Numbered from the stretch's first letter, positions 14,069 through 22,760 are shown. The stretch: DNA of 53,840 bases from WSXY01 sp038325105 (GCA_038325105.1 JBBQIR010000006.1:1-53840); one strand, 5' to 3'. The notes: a model not told the origin generated them from the letters alone. Made by a program: numbers and translations.

Positions 14069-14389
14069 CTAGTTCGCCGACCGTCGCTGCTGGTATGCGC
14101 GGCCGCTTCCGCCATGCGTACCCAGGTCCATCACGAGCGCGACCACGATGACGACCCACTCGAGAGCGCTGAGGCCGCCGGGTGAGACGAAGACGTAGGC
14201 GACTGTTGTCCACGGCAACAGAAGCAGGCCCGCCAGTGGCCATATCCAGCCAGGGGCCGAGAAGCTCCCGAGCGCGGTGGACCAGCTTCTGAACGTTGCG
14301 TCGATCCGGGCGGCGTCCATGAACCACCAGAACAGAAGTGCGATGCGCGGCGCGCCGCCAAGCAGCAAGACCCCAAGACAACAGCCCAT
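14069..14389 (-). CDS. Conserved small membrane protein
   Basis: The protein has 106 residues starting MGCCLGVLLLGGAPRIALLF. Three hydrophobic segments are visible: CCLGVLLLGGAPRIALLFWW, WIWPLAGLLLLPWTTVAYVF and LEWVVIVVALVMDLG. SPGGLSALEW and DLGTHGGSGRAY at the end look like a conserved family block. I chose the ATG at 14389 because GGAGGA precedes it and the protein starts at the first helix. The gene is convergent with the membrane protein at 13696. No function is known to me. Confidence 0.75.
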   Translation of the reverse strand: MGCCLGVLLLGGAPRIALLFWWFMDAARIDATFRSWSTALGSFSAPGWIWPLAGLLLLPWTTVAYVFVSPGGLSALEWVVIVVALVMDLGTHGGSGRAYQQRRSAN

Positions 14390-14601
14390 CGTGTGTCCTC
14401 CTCGAATTCCCGGTTCGACTTCTTCTTGATACCCGTTCGGCAGGGCGGCAAAGCCGCGCTGGACGTGCGTGGGAACGCGTCGAGGCACGCCACCGCGAAT
14501 GGCTGCAGACGAGGAGGCAGCCGTTTCGGGGCATCTTCTGGTGTACCGTTATCATCAATGCGTCGTGCTGGTCTGGTTCTTGGCGGGAGAGTGAGAGCAT
14601 C

Positions 14602-14840
14602 GTGACCGAGAAGACCGTGGCCGAGAAGGCGCGCATCAAGACCGGCACCACGATTGCGGTCCTCAACCGGGTCCCTGGCGTGTCTTCTATCGCAAAGGCT
14701 CGAAGGCCGCGGGGCTGGACATGAACCGCGACAGCGTCTGGGCCATTGCCGAGAGACTCAACCTGAGACCGCTGGGGCTCGTGAGCATCGACGACACCTG
14801 GTCGGCGTTCAGGCTGCGGCCCGCCGCTGAGACGGAGTAG
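14602..14840 (+). pseudogene. DUF3052-like gene with internal deletion
   Basis: A GTG at 14602 opens MTEKTVAEKARIKTGTTIAV-LNRVPGV, the typical start of DUF3052-like proteins. After about 14683 the expected sequence resumes in a different frame as VFYRKGSKAAGLDMNRDSVW, then AIAERLNLRPLGLVSIDDTW and SAFRLRP, stopping at 14838-14840. About 50 residues in the middle are missing and the frame is broken, so the gene is a deletion derivative. It has a good SD-free start, as often in relics. Confidence 0.75.
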
Positions 14841-14842
14841 GC

Positions 14843-15163
14843 ATGCAGAGTCCCGACGAACAGGACACCCCCGTCAAGGCAAAGGCCGTCCTCATCGACC
14901 CGCGATCCATGACGGTCGTGTGGATGAACGAGTCGGCAGCGCAGGGCCTCTCGGATGAAGGGTTCGAGGTGTCAGGCGTCACGGTCGAGCAGGCACTCCC
15001 GATGGGCGAGACCCTCGGCATTCCCGAGGCGCTTGGAACAGTTGCCGAGACGGGTATCGCGCGGCACCTGCGCACCAACCTCGTGTCCACGAGCCAGGGG
15101 AGCATGGCGATCGCTACGTCGCTCCACCGTCTCCCCGACGGTATGGTGCTGGTGCTGACCTAG
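14843..15163 (+). CDS. Stand-alone PAS-like domain protein
   Basis: The protein has 106 residues. KAVLIDPRSMTVVWMNESAA QGLS resembles the opening of a PAS fold (strand, then N-E helix), followed by GFEVSGVTVEQALPMGETLG and the closing strands SMAIATSLHRLPDGMVLVLT. There is no output domain. It may sense a ligand or bind a partner kinase; this is inference. It starts two bases after the DUF3052-like stop and was probably coupled to that gene. Confidence 0.7.
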   Translation: MQSPDEQDTPVKAKAVLIDPRSMTVVWMNESAAQGLSDEGFEVSGVTVEQALPMGETLGIPEALGTVAETGIARHLRTNLVSTSQGSMAIATSLHRLPDGMVLVLT

Positions 15164-15247
15164 AATGCGTGGCAACCGCTGCACACTAAGGCGGGTGCGG
15201 ACGAATCGCGCCGGCAGGGACGCCGACACAGAAGCTGAGAAAGGCGG

Positions 15248-15628
15248 GTGCGCACGATGGCGGACAGATCGACCCCGGGCGTTATCGACGAGTACATCGC
15301 GGAGTTTCCCGACGAGACCCGGACGCTGCTGGAGCAGATACGCGAGATCATCAGATCCGTCGCGCCCGACGCGACCGAGACGATCAGTTACGCGATTCCC
15401 ACCTTCGACCTGAACGGGAAGCATCTGGTGCACTTCGCGGGTTTTGCCAAGCACGTCGGGTTCTATCCGGTGCCGAGCGGGATGGCGGCGTTTGAAGAGG
15501 AACTCAAGGCGTACAAGCACGGCAAGGGTTCGGTCCAGTTTCCGCTGGACGAACCGCTGCCGACCGACCTCATTCGCCGGATCGTTGAGTTCCGGGTTGA
15601 GGAAAACACACGCAAGACGTCCAAGTAA
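15248..15628 (+). CDS. DUF1801 (YdhG-like) protein
   Basis: The protein has 126 residues (123 if the ATG at 15257 is used). TPGVIDEYIAEFPDETRTLL, REIIRSVAPDATETISYAIP and TFDLNGKHLVHFAGFAKHVG FYP followed by KGSVQFPLDEPLPTDLIRRI are the YdhG/DUF1801 pattern in full. GAAAGG lies 5 bases before the GTG at 15248, favouring that start. The role is unknown; some relatives have been proposed to be iron chaperones. It lies convergent to the TerC gene. Confidence 0.88.
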   Translation: MRTMADRSTPGVIDEYIAEFPDETRTLLEQIREIIRSVAPDATETISYAIPTFDLNGKHLVHFAGFAKHVGFYPVPSGMAAFEEELKAYKHGKGSVQFPLDEPLPTDLIRRIVEFRVEENTRKTSK

Positions 15629-15688
15629 CGAGCGGCGGGCAGGCGGCATCGGGAGGGCGGCCTGAGCGAGAATCGATTCGGCTGACCG

Positions 15689-16432
15689 CTAAGCCGCCTT
15701 CGCCAGCTTCTTGCGCTCCGCGTTCGCCTGCTGTCTGAAGTTGAGCCCTTCGACTGCGAGCGAGAACAGGATCGCGAAGTAGACGTAGTTGCGCTCGATC
15801 TCTTCACCGAAGCCGTCGGCGATCAGCAGCACGCCAACGAGCACGAGAAATGCGAGCGCGAGCATCTTGAGCGAGGGATGCTTGTGGATGAAGTCCGCGA
15901 GCGTGCCGGCGAAGAACATCATTACGAGTACGGCGATCGTCATCGCGATGATGATCAGGATGTACTGCTGGGTCAGACCGACAGCCGTGAGCACCGAGTC
16001 GATAGCGAAGACCATGTCGACCACTATGATTTGCATCACAACGGCCGCCATGGTTCCGGCGGACGCCTTGACCGGCTTCTCCGTCGTCGCGTCCTCCCTG
16101 CACTCGGTGACGTTGAAGATCTCGGTGACTGCCTTGTACGTGAGGAAGAGGCCGCCGGCGAGCAGGATGATGTCTTTTGCGCTGAACCCGTGCCCAAACG
16201 CCGTGAACAGCGACTTGTCGAGCCCGAGCAGCCACGACAGGCCGACTACCATGAGGATCCGGCCGACCAGCGCAAGACCGAGACCGACTCTGCGCACGAA
16301 GTTCTGCTGCGCGGCCGGTACGTCCGCGGTGACGATGGCCAGGAAGATGATGTTGTCGACGCCGAGCACGATCTCGAGAATCGTGAGGGTCAGCAGGGCC
16401 ACGAGGGCCTGGACGGTGAGCAACTCAGCCAT
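15689..16432 (-). CDS. TerC family integral membrane protein
   Basis: The protein has 247 residues and about seven helices. The first helix carries LEIVLGVDNIIFLAIV and a later helix carries IIVVDMVFAIDSVLTAVG, the two acidic motifs (E-x-x-L-x-x-D-N and D-x-x-F-x-x-D-S) that define TerC proteins. The family includes tellurite resistance and Mn2+ efflux proteins (Alx/MntP-like function). A manganese or metal export role is a reasonable inference. C-terminal FRQQANAERKKLAKAA is cytoplasmic and basic. Confidence 0.92.
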   Translation of the reverse strand: MAELLTVQALVALLTLTILEIVLGVDNIIFLAIVTADVPAAQQNFVRRVGLGLALVGRILMVVGLSWLLGLDKSLFTAFGHGFSAKDIILLAGGLFLTYKAVTEIFNVTECREDATTEKPVKASAGTMAAVVMQIIVVDMVFAIDSVLTAVGLTQQYILIIIAMTIAVLVMMFFAGTLADFIHKHPSLKMLALAFLVLVGVLLIADGFGEEIERNYVYFAILFSLAVEGLNFRQQANAERKKLAKAA

Positions 16433-16532
16433 TCGACGTATCCTTCCGCTTCACGTATGCGATGGTGATGATTGTGGCAGAAGGTGGCGCCGCTGGCACC
16501 ATCTTCAAGGCTGCTGTCGAGTAGCGCACGCC

Positions 16533-17492
16533 CTAGTCGGTGGCGGTCACGTCCTCGATAGCGGCGAGTCCCGCGTGTGCGATCGTGCGTACGGCCGCTC
16601 TGACCTCGTCGGTCTCGATCGTGTCTATCGAGCCGAGGCCCGCGACAACACGTCGGGCGACCCAGGTAGCCGAGGAGTACGGCACCTCGGCGAAGACTGC
16701 GCCGTTTTCCCTCTGGATGAAGGTCGCGCCCGGCCAGTCGCGCTCCTCGGAATGGCGCGCGCGCGGAGCGATACGAAGCACTGCGAGCGGCAGGTCGTCA
16801 CCCGTCGGCACGACAGAGGCCGCAGCGGGTGCCGGCGCTTCGAAGTGCTCGCCGGTCGACTCGGCCACACGGATGCGGTCGAGGCGGAAGGTGCGCACCT
16901 CAAGCGCGTTCTCGCAGAAGCCGCTCACGTACCACGCGCCACGCTCGTTGAGGAGTGAGTGGGGGTGGATGACCCGCACGGATTGCGTGCCACTCGATGC
17001 CGTAAAGTACTCGATCCGGACCTTCTCGGAATGGTCGATTGCCTCTGCGAGGGTCATGTAGATCATGGCGACCGGTGCGTCCTTACCGCCGGTGCGCACC
17101 GTCGTGGCAAGTTCGGTCGGGTCGAAATCCGCCGAGGCGGCCTCGAGCAGGCGCACCACGAGCGGGTCGCCGGCGCCATGACCGGCTGCATCGAGGGCGG
17201 TCACGAGCGCACGCGCCTCCCTGGGTGAGAGTCGCACCGGACGATCGAGTGCGGGCGGCGCGCCAAAGATGCGCACGGTGCCACCGTCGATCTCGAGGTC
17301 GATCATCTCGTCGGGCGTGAAAGGCGGCACGCCGCAGAACGAGAGCGTCGTGAGGTCGGCCGCCACCTCGGCGATCGAGGAGCCGACAGCGTCGGCAAGG
17401 TCCGAGAGCGCAACCGTTTCGCCGCGCTTGAGGTACGGCAGAAGGGCAAGCATGCGTCGGGCGCGAAGCGCGGTGTTGGTCTTAGCGGTCAT
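16533..17492 (-). CDS. pafC: WYL domain regulator, PafC-like
   Basis: The protein has 319 residues. After an N-terminal winged-helix region (ARRMLALLPYLKRGETVALS, DLADAVGSSIAEVAADLTTL) comes the WYL domain with HSEKVRIEYFTASSGTQSVR, VIHPHSLLNERGAWYVSGFC and VRTFRLDRI, then a WCX-like C-terminal part. In mycobacteria PafB and PafC act together as the transcription activator of the DNA-damage response, the WYL domain sensing single-stranded DNA. The gene overlaps the upstream partner by 11 bases. Assignment as PafC rests on order and family; no pup-proteasome genes are in view. Confidence 0.8.
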   Translation of the reverse strand: MTAKTNTALRARRMLALLPYLKRGETVALSDLADAVGSSIAEVAADLTTLSFCGVPPFTPDEMIDLEIDGGTVRIFGAPPALDRPVRLSPREARALVTALDAAGHGAGDPLVVRLLEAASADFDPTELATTVRTGGKDAPVAMIYMTLAEAIDHSEKVRIEYFTASSGTQSVRVIHPHSLLNERGAWYVSGFCENALEVRTFRLDRIRVAESTGEHFEAPAPAAASVVPTGDDLPLAVLRIAPRARHSEERDWPGATFIQRENGAVFAEVPYSSATWVARRVVAGLGSIDTIETDEVRAAVRTIAHAGLAAIEDVTATD

Positions 17493-18450
17493 GGCGCCGG
17501 AGCACCTCCTCAAGTCCGATGCGGAGTGTATCGACGACCGTCGATGGTTCGATCGGCGTGATTCCCGGACCGTGTTCGACGCACCACATCGCGAGTCCCG
17601 GGGGGTCCGCCGCATCGACGCGCCAGAGCGCGCTGCCGTCGGTCTGCACCTCGACGGTGCCATGATCTCCCGCCAGACGCGGCGCACGCCAGGCATCGTC
17701 GGGCTCGAACCGGATGACGGCCTCGAACGTCTCGGCGCCGTACTGGAACGGCAGCAGTGAGAAGTCCGCGACCGCAAAGCCCTCGGGGCGTTCAAAGTCG
17801 GGCGTCTTTGGCATCGTGGGGTTGATAGTGAGTTTGCGCGCGCGTCGGAGCGCGTAGACGCGCACCTGGCCGGTCCCGGTGTCGAGGCCGACAAGGTACC
17901 AGCGACCCTCCCGGAAGAAGAGCCCGTACGGGTTCGCCTCATGGAGGCGCGACTCGCCTTTCGCGTTCGTGTAATCGAACGTCAGGCGCTTCGTCGACCA
18001 GATCGCCTCGGCAACGAGGGCGGCCGACTCGGCCTGCACGCCCGGCTGCTCGTCGGCGAGTGCGGTTGAGACGACATCGGACCCGGCCGAGCCCTGTCCG
18101 AGCTTCGCGAGCGCGATGGTGAGGTCCTCGGCAAAGGGGAACGACTCGTCGGACGCGAGCGCGGCTGCCGCAGTCAGGATTGTTGCGGTTTCCTCCGCCG
18201 AGAGGGCGATCTCGGCCGCGTACGTGCCGGCGCGGTCGATCCGGTAGGACTCGTCCTCGTCGACATCGATTGCGATGCCGGAGGCCCTGAGCGCTTCCTT
18301 GTCGCGCTCGAACATGCGCAGGAATGCGGCGGTGTCCTGATCCTCGGGATAGCCGAGGCCAGCGGCGCGGCACTCCTCGGCAGAGACGAAGCGGCTCGTT
18401 TTCGCGAGATAGAGCGCAAGATTCACGAGGCGCTCGCTGGGGTCGGGCAC
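17482..18450 (-). CDS. pafB: WYL domain regulator, PafB-like
   Basis: The protein has 322 residues. PSERLVNLALYLAKTSRFVS and EECRAAGLGYPEDQDTAAFL RMFERDKEALR form the winged-helix start typical of PafB. The linker YRIDRAGTYAAEIALSAEET and the WYL block STKRLTFDYTNAKGESRLHE, ANPYGLFFREGRWYLVGLDT and VYALRRAR follow. The GTG at 18450 has SD GAGGAG. Together with the overlapping pafC it is expected to form a heterodimeric regulator of DNA repair genes; this is an inference from mycobacteria. Confidence 0.82.
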   Translation of the reverse strand: MPDPSERLVNLALYLAKTSRFVSAEECRAAGLGYPEDQDTAAFLRMFERDKEALRASGIAIDVDEDESYRIDRAGTYAAEIALSAEETATILTAAAALASDESFPFAEDLTIALAKLGQGSAGSDVVSTALADEQPGVQAESAALVAEAIWSTKRLTFDYTNAKGESRLHEANPYGLFFREGRWYLVGLDTGTGQVRVYALRRARKLTINPTMPKTPDFERPEGFAVADFSLLPFQYGAETFEAVIRFEPDDAWRAPRLAGDHGTVEVQTDGSALWRVDAADPPGLAMWCVEHGPGITPIEPSTVVDTLRIGLEEVLRRHDR

Positions 18451-18536
18451 GGTTCCTCCTCGGGACGGAAGCCAGGTATGGAGATTCTACCGCTCCCGTG
18501 CGGACCCGCGCGCGAAAAGGTCCGGAGAAAAGAGGA

Positions 18537-18564
18537 CGAGGTGCGCGGGGGGGCGCGCACCTCG
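18537..18564. repeat. Perfect GC-rich hairpin in the divergent pafB/kinase spacer
   Basis: CGAGGTGCGCG and CGCGCACCTCG are perfect 11-base arms around a G6 loop. It lies between two divergent genes, so it is not an obvious terminator for either; on the minus strand a T-rich stretch (CTCTTTTCTCC) follows. Confidence 0.6.
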
Positions 18565-18685
18565 TTCGAGCGGATCGGCGGTTCCCCGCTTCTGAGGGGG
18601 GAGGAGGAGCGGGTCGCACAATCCTGAAAACGTTGAAGCAATGTGTATGCCAACCATTGCCCACGTAAGCCTGAATGCCGGAACC

Positions 18686-18727
18686 CCTTGTCGCAAGTCG
18701 GCAAGGAGGCTACAAATGACCAAGTGA
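18686..18727 (+). promoter_or_regulatory. Leader hairpin over an SD with a three-codon reading frame
   Basis: CCTTGTCG (18686-18693) pairs with CGGCAAGG (18699-18706), allowing one G-U. The right arm overlaps a perfect SD AAGGAGG (18703-18709). Six bases later is ATG-ACC-AAG-TGA (18716-18727), ending 17 bases before the kinase-like start codon. It could be an attenuating mini-leader. Confidence 0.35.
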
Positions 18728-18744
18728 CGGTTGAGGGGGACTGA

Positions 18745-20295
18745 ATGGCGAAACGTCGGCGGGTCGCGCAGATGACTCCGGCAGGAGAAGACAGTTCGGG
18801 CGACCGAGTGCTCCAGCTCGCGGCCGATGAGTTGCGCACCGCTCTGGGTGCGAAGGTCGTGTACGGGTTTGTGATTGCCGGGGACGGCGACCTTCACTGC
18901 GTGAGCGTATCTCCCGCCGAGCGCGTGCGTACCGCCAACCTGCACTCTCCGGAGTACCCGGAAGTCATCGAGTTGCTGTGCACCGGCACAACCGCCGTTC
19001 TCGAATCATGGGCCGAGGCGGAACTCCCGGGTTCCGTGCTGTTCGTTCCCTGGTGGGACGAGAGCGGGCCGGTCGGAGCAGCCGTGGTGATTCTCGGGGA
19101 ACCGCCGACCGAATGCGTCATGCGCATGGTCGGCGCGCTCGGCGCGAGCGTTGGCCGGGAGATCACCAGCCGGCGTGAATGCGAGCAGGTGCGTCGCCGC
19201 CTATCCATGCTCGAGGGACTCAGCGAGATGATCAACTCGGCCTTCGCGGCAACGTCGGATGCCGTCATGCAAGTCGACCTCGACGGACGCGTGATGCGGT
19301 GGAATGCCAGTTGTGAACGGCTCTACGGCTGGACGGCGGATGAGGCCATCGGAGGTCTCGTTCCGGCGTGCACGGCCGAGCAGCGCAGCGCGATCATGCG
19401 CGAAACCCGTGCCGTGGCCATGAGCGGCGTCGCACGGGAGTATGACATCGCGCAGTGTACGCGCGACGGAACGCCGCTGAGGGTGCGGATGACGGTGATG
19501 CCGATGTACGACGAGCAGGGCAACCCTGCATCAGTGGTATCGGTAACGCGCCCGCTCACCGCAGCGGTCGAGAAAGCGCTTCCTCTCCTCTCGGCGGTCA
19601 ACATCGGTGAGATTATGATTCGCGAGCTCACGAGCCCGCTCACCGCGGTCATCGGCTATGCGGATCTGCTTTCCCGACCCGCGATCATCGAGGATACCGA
19701 ACAGCGTCAGCGGGTCGTGCGCGGCCTGCGCGGCCGGTGCGAAGACCTTGCCGCGCTGCTCGACGACCTGCTGCTCGTGGCGCGGCTCGATGCTGCTGAC
19801 CTCATGCGCGAACGCGTCGATCTGGCGCACATGCTGCGGCTACTCGTTGACCGCGTCGCCTCCGAGGAGCGTGACGCGCGCTTCGACATTACGAGAATCA
19901 CAGGCTCGGGTTCTGCATTCGTGGACAGGGGCCGGACCGAGCGCTCCATCGCTGGTCTGCTCAGGTGCCTCGCACGCAGTTGCGGGCAGGACGCAGGTCT
20001 CGACTTCGTGCTCTCCACCGACGGGGCGACCACGTCTCTGCGGATCGAGACGCGCGAGACCGACCCGACGGCCGCCCGCGCACTGGCACAGCGACTCGCG
20101 AATTCCGGAAGCGACGGCTACCTGAGCGAAGTGGGTCTGGGACTCCATGTGGCGCGCCTTGTAGCCGAGGCGCATGGAGGTAGTGTGAGCACCGAACGCG
20201 AATCTTCTCTGGTATCGAGTTTCACAATCACCCTACCCGCCGCATCTGACGCAGGTTCCACCGAGGAGGAACGATGGCGGACGACGATGATGTAG
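18745..20295 (+). CDS. GAF-PAS sensor with degenerate histidine kinase domain
   Basis: The protein has 516 residues. Residues about 15-145 look like a GAF domain, residues about 165-275 a PAS domain (AVMQVDLDGRVMRWNASCER LYGW), then a kinase-like region. The dimerisation helix reads IRELTSPLTAVIGYADLL where kinases have S-H-E-L-R-T-P-L: Arg293 replaces the phospho-acceptor His. The ATP domain keeps GLGLHVARLVAEAHGG (G2 box) but the N box is replaced by LLRCLARSCGQ. It is probably a non-phosphorylating sensor or partner protein. The SD GAGGGGG precedes the ATG. It overlaps the next gene by 22 bases. Confidence 0.85.
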   Translation: MAKRRRVAQMTPAGEDSSGDRVLQLAADELRTALGAKVVYGFVIAGDGDLHCVSVSPAERVRTANLHSPEYPEVIELLCTGTTAVLESWAEAELPGSVLFVPWWDESGPVGAAVVILGEPPTECVMRMVGALGASVGREITSRRECEQVRRRLSMLEGLSEMINSAFAATSDAVMQVDLDGRVMRWNASCERLYGWTADEAIGGLVPACTAEQRSAIMRETRAVAMSGVAREYDIAQCTRDGTPLRVRMTVMPMYDEQGNPASVVSVTRPLTAAVEKALPLLSAVNIGEIMIRELTSPLTAVIGYADLLSRPAIIEDTEQRQRVVRGLRGRCEDLAALLDDLLLVARLDAADLMRERVDLAHMLRLLVDRVASEERDARFDITRITGSGSAFVDRGRTERSIAGLLRCLARSCGQDAGLDFVLSTDGATTSLRIETRETDPTAARALAQRLANSGSDGYLSEVGLGLHVARLVAEAHGGSVSTERESSLVSSFTITLPAASDAGSTEEERWRTTMM

Positions 20296-21224
20296 CAGCC
20301 ACCGGGACCGAACCCCGTCCGGCGACACGCCCGTGGCGGAGAATCGGCATCGCGGTGCTCATTATCGCTGTCGTGGCCGGAGGTATCTTCGGGTACCGCG
20401 CACTCGATCGCACCCGCGTCGCGCGCAGGCACGTCAGTGAGGCGGCGCGGCTGCTCTCAGAGGCGGAGCCCTCGGTCATCGCAGTTGATGCCGCTGTTCG
20501 AAGCGAGATCACGACGGCCCTTATCGGGACTGCGCGCGACGCGCTCGATAGCGCCGACACCGGCATGAAGCTGCTGACGCGGGCGGAAGATGAGCTCAAG
20601 CTCGCTTCGGGCACTCTCCCCGAGGAGGACCTGCCGCTTGCAGCGGCGCTCGCGGAGTCGATCGAGTCCCGGCGCACGATGATGCGCGAGGCTGGCGAGA
20701 TCCTGAAGGCCGACGAGCGGGCCGCGAACGTCATCGAGCCAGCGCGGAGCGCATGGACGCTCGCCGCCGAGGCGGAGACGATCACCGTCGATGCGGTCGC
20801 TCAGTACAACAAGCACACAAAGGCGGGCGTGGAGAAGTCGACCTCGCTCTCCAAGCAGGCGGCCACGAAGCTTTCCTCGGCACGCTCGCTTCTGGAGACG
20901 GTGAGCGCCGGATTCCCCGAGGCGGACATGGCCCCGTTCATCAGCTACATCCACACGCGGCTGAAGCTCATCACCCGGTCGCAGAAGATCGACTCGACGT
21001 GGCTGGCGGGCAAGGTCGCCGACGCCAACAAGCTCCTCGACGCATACAATGCCGAGGAGGCGAAGGTGGTAAAACAGGCCGGCGCACTTCCCGGCACGCC
21101 CGTCTCGGTGCTTGCCGAGGCATACGATGCACTCACCAAAGACGGCATCACGAGGTACTTCAAGGCACGCGATGCGGCGCGTCAGGCCGACGTTGACGTG
21201 AAAGCGGCAACGGCACAACAGTAG
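20274..21224 (+). CDS. Single-pass membrane protein with long helical domain
   Basis: The protein has 316 residues. After an acidic/Pro-rich start (MADDDDVAATGTEPRPATRP) there is one helix, IGIAVLIIAVVAGGIFGYRA, then a long Ala/Glu/Lys-rich helical region outside. That region carries segments such as RHVSEAARLLSEAEPSVIAV and TMMREAGEILKADERAANVI that suggest helical bundles or coiled coil. No enzymatic motif is visible. It overlaps the kinase-like gene and precedes a polytopic membrane protein; the three form a likely operon and may work as one membrane complex. The family is unknown to me. Confidence 0.8.
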   Translation: MADDDDVAATGTEPRPATRPWRRIGIAVLIIAVVAGGIFGYRALDRTRVARRHVSEAARLLSEAEPSVIAVDAAVRSEITTALIGTARDALDSADTGMKLLTRAEDELKLASGTLPEEDLPLAAALAESIESRRTMMREAGEILKADERAANVIEPARSAWTLAAEAETITVDAVAQYNKHTKAGVEKSTSLSKQAATKLSSARSLLETVSAGFPEADMAPFISYIHTRLKLITRSQKIDSTWLAGKVADANKLLDAYNAEEAKVVKQAGALPGTPVSVLAEAYDALTKDGITRYFKARDAARQADVDVKAATAQQ

Positions 21225-21257
21225 GCAGCGGGTCTGACTTCGAGAGGGGATTGCACA

Positions 21258-22016
21258 ATGGAGAGTAACTTCTGGTCCGCATGGTGGTGGCCGACTTTGA
21301 CGGCGATACTCGGGTTCGTGTATGTCGCGCTGCTCGCGAAGCAGTGGTACGAGCGCCGCAAGCCGCACCAGCTTGCATGGGCCGTCGGCTTCCTGTTCTA
21401 CGCGGTCGCAGCCGTTATGGAGGCGGTCTCCGAGTACACCGGAACGTGGGATCCCACCGTCTACCGTTTCTACATCGTGCTCGCGGCGTCGATGGTCGGT
21501 TTCCTCGGCCTCGGGACCCTCTACCTCATTACCAAGAAGCGGACCCTCGGTAACCTCTACCTCGGGTTCGTCATCTTCTGCCTCGGTATCTTCCTGGGCG
21601 CTGTGTTCAAGACACAACTCATTACCGAGAACCTCGTCGCCGGCATCACTGTTGGCGGTTCGGCGCTTGGCTCGGGCGGGTCGTTCCCGCGCATGATGTC
21701 GCTCCCGTTCAACATCACCGGGTCGCTGCTCCTGCTCGGCGGATCTGCCTGGTCGATCATCAAGTTCCTGCCGAAGAAGGAGTTCCGCTACCGCGTGTGG
21801 GCGAACGTGCTCATCATCATCGGCACGCTCATCATCGCCGGTGCGGGCTCGATGGCACGCGCCGGCACGACCGCCGGTCTGTACCCCGCCGAGATGGTCG
21901 CCTCGGCGATCCTGCTCTGGGGCTTCCTTATGGCCGGCACGCTCCAGAAAGGCGCCGAAGCCGTGAAGACGCGCCGCGCGGGAGAGAAGGTCGAGGCGTC
22001 GGTGAAGGCGGACTAG
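21258..22016 (+). CDS. Seven-helix membrane protein of unknown family
   Basis: The protein has 252 residues with seven predicted helices, starting at WPTLTAILGFVYVALLAKQW and LAWAVGFLFYAVAAVMEAVS, then YIVLAASMVGFLGLGTLYLI, LYLGFVIFCLGIFLGAVFK, PFNITGSLLLLGGSAWSII, VWANVLIIIGTLIIAGAGSM and MVASAILLWGFLMAG. It has a Gly-rich periplasmic stretch GGSALGSGGSFPRM. The length and helix count resemble 7TM sensor-like proteins, but I could not match a named family. It sits convergent with the Crp/Fnr gene, sharing 4 bases. Confidence 0.8.
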   Translation: MESNFWSAWWWPTLTAILGFVYVALLAKQWYERRKPHQLAWAVGFLFYAVAAVMEAVSEYTGTWDPTVYRFYIVLAASMVGFLGLGTLYLITKKRTLGNLYLGFVIFCLGIFLGAVFKTQLITENLVAGITVGGSALGSGGSFPRMMSLPFNITGSLLLLGGSAWSIIKFLPKKEFRYRVWANVLIIIGTLIIAGAGSMARAGTTAGLYPAEMVASAILLWGFLMAGTLQKGAEAVKTRRAGEKVEASVKAD

Positions 22017-22726
22017 CCTTCTTCGTAGCCGGCGCCGAGTCGGGCAAGCGCGCCCACATCGAGGACCACGACCTCCGAGCCACGCACGACGAGCACACCC
22101 TCGTCGCGCAGGCGCGCGAGCGCGCGCGACAACGTCTCCGGCACCGTGCCGAGCGACGAGGCCAGCTCGCTCTTGCTCATGCCGAGCGGAACCCGAAGCC
22201 CCTCGGTGGTCGCCTCGCCCGCGGCGAGTGAGCGCTGGAAGAGGTATCGGGCGAGGCGCCCCGGCACGTCGAGGGCGAGCGACTGCACGACACTCGTGAG
22301 ATTCACGACACGCCCCGCGAGGTCGCCGATGAGCCCCCGGGCGATCGCGGGCTCCTCGGCGAGCAGGTCGAAGAGCCGCTCACGGTCGAGCCACGCGACG
22401 GTCACCGCGGTGGCGGCGTCGACATTCGCCGGATTGCGGCCGCCGGCAAGCGCCGCGACGGCCGCGAACGGCTCGCCGGACTCCACCGTCTCAAGCGTGA
22501 TCGTGCGGCCGTCCGCCTGCAGGTGGAAGACGCGCGCACGCCCGGAGACGACGATCCCGAGCTCGCCCGCGGCCTCACCCTCACTCGCGAGCAACGCGCC
22601 CCGCGACGCCTGCTGCACGCGCGCCATCGCCGCGAGACGCGCGACCGCCTCGTCGCTCGCGGCGCGCCAGAGTCGGCATGAGCGGAAGGCGGAAAGCACG
22701 TCGGGGCGCTGGTTGCCTGGCGGCAC
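22013..22726 (-). CDS. Crp/Fnr family transcriptional regulator
   Basis: The protein has 237 residues. An N-terminal cyclic-nucleotide-like beta roll (GALLASEGEAAGELGIVVSG RARVFHLQADGRTITLETVE) leads through the dimer helix to a helix-turn-helix, LGMSKSELASSLGTVPETLS RALARLRDEGVL. No Cys pattern of an Fnr iron-sulfur cluster is present, so it resembles the DNR/NnrR type that senses nitric oxide via heme; this is inference. The GTG at 22726 has SD GAGGAG at 7 bases and is preferred over a TTG at 22774. The gene is divergent from ygbA with a perfect TTGAC-N4-GTCAA site between. Confidence 0.88.
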   Translation of the reverse strand: MPPGNQRPDVLSAFRSCRLWRAASDEAVARLAAMARVQQASRGALLASEGEAAGELGIVVSGRARVFHLQADGRTITLETVESGEPFAAVAALAGGRNPANVDAATAVTVAWLDRERLFDLLAEEPAIARGLIGDLAGRVVNLTSVVQSLALDVPGRLARYLFQRSLAAGEATTEGLRVPLGMSKSELASSLGTVPETLSRALARLRDEGVLVVRGSEVVVLDVGALARLGAGYEEG

Positions 22727-22760
22727 GGGGTATCTCCTCGGTCGGGGTTCTTTCGCGATT

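Noticed and set aside
18600..18744. Riboswitch in the leader of the sensor gene (cyclic di-GMP type considered)
   Set aside because: The conserved core bases of known riboswitch classes I could recall are not present; only a local hairpin over the SD was supported.
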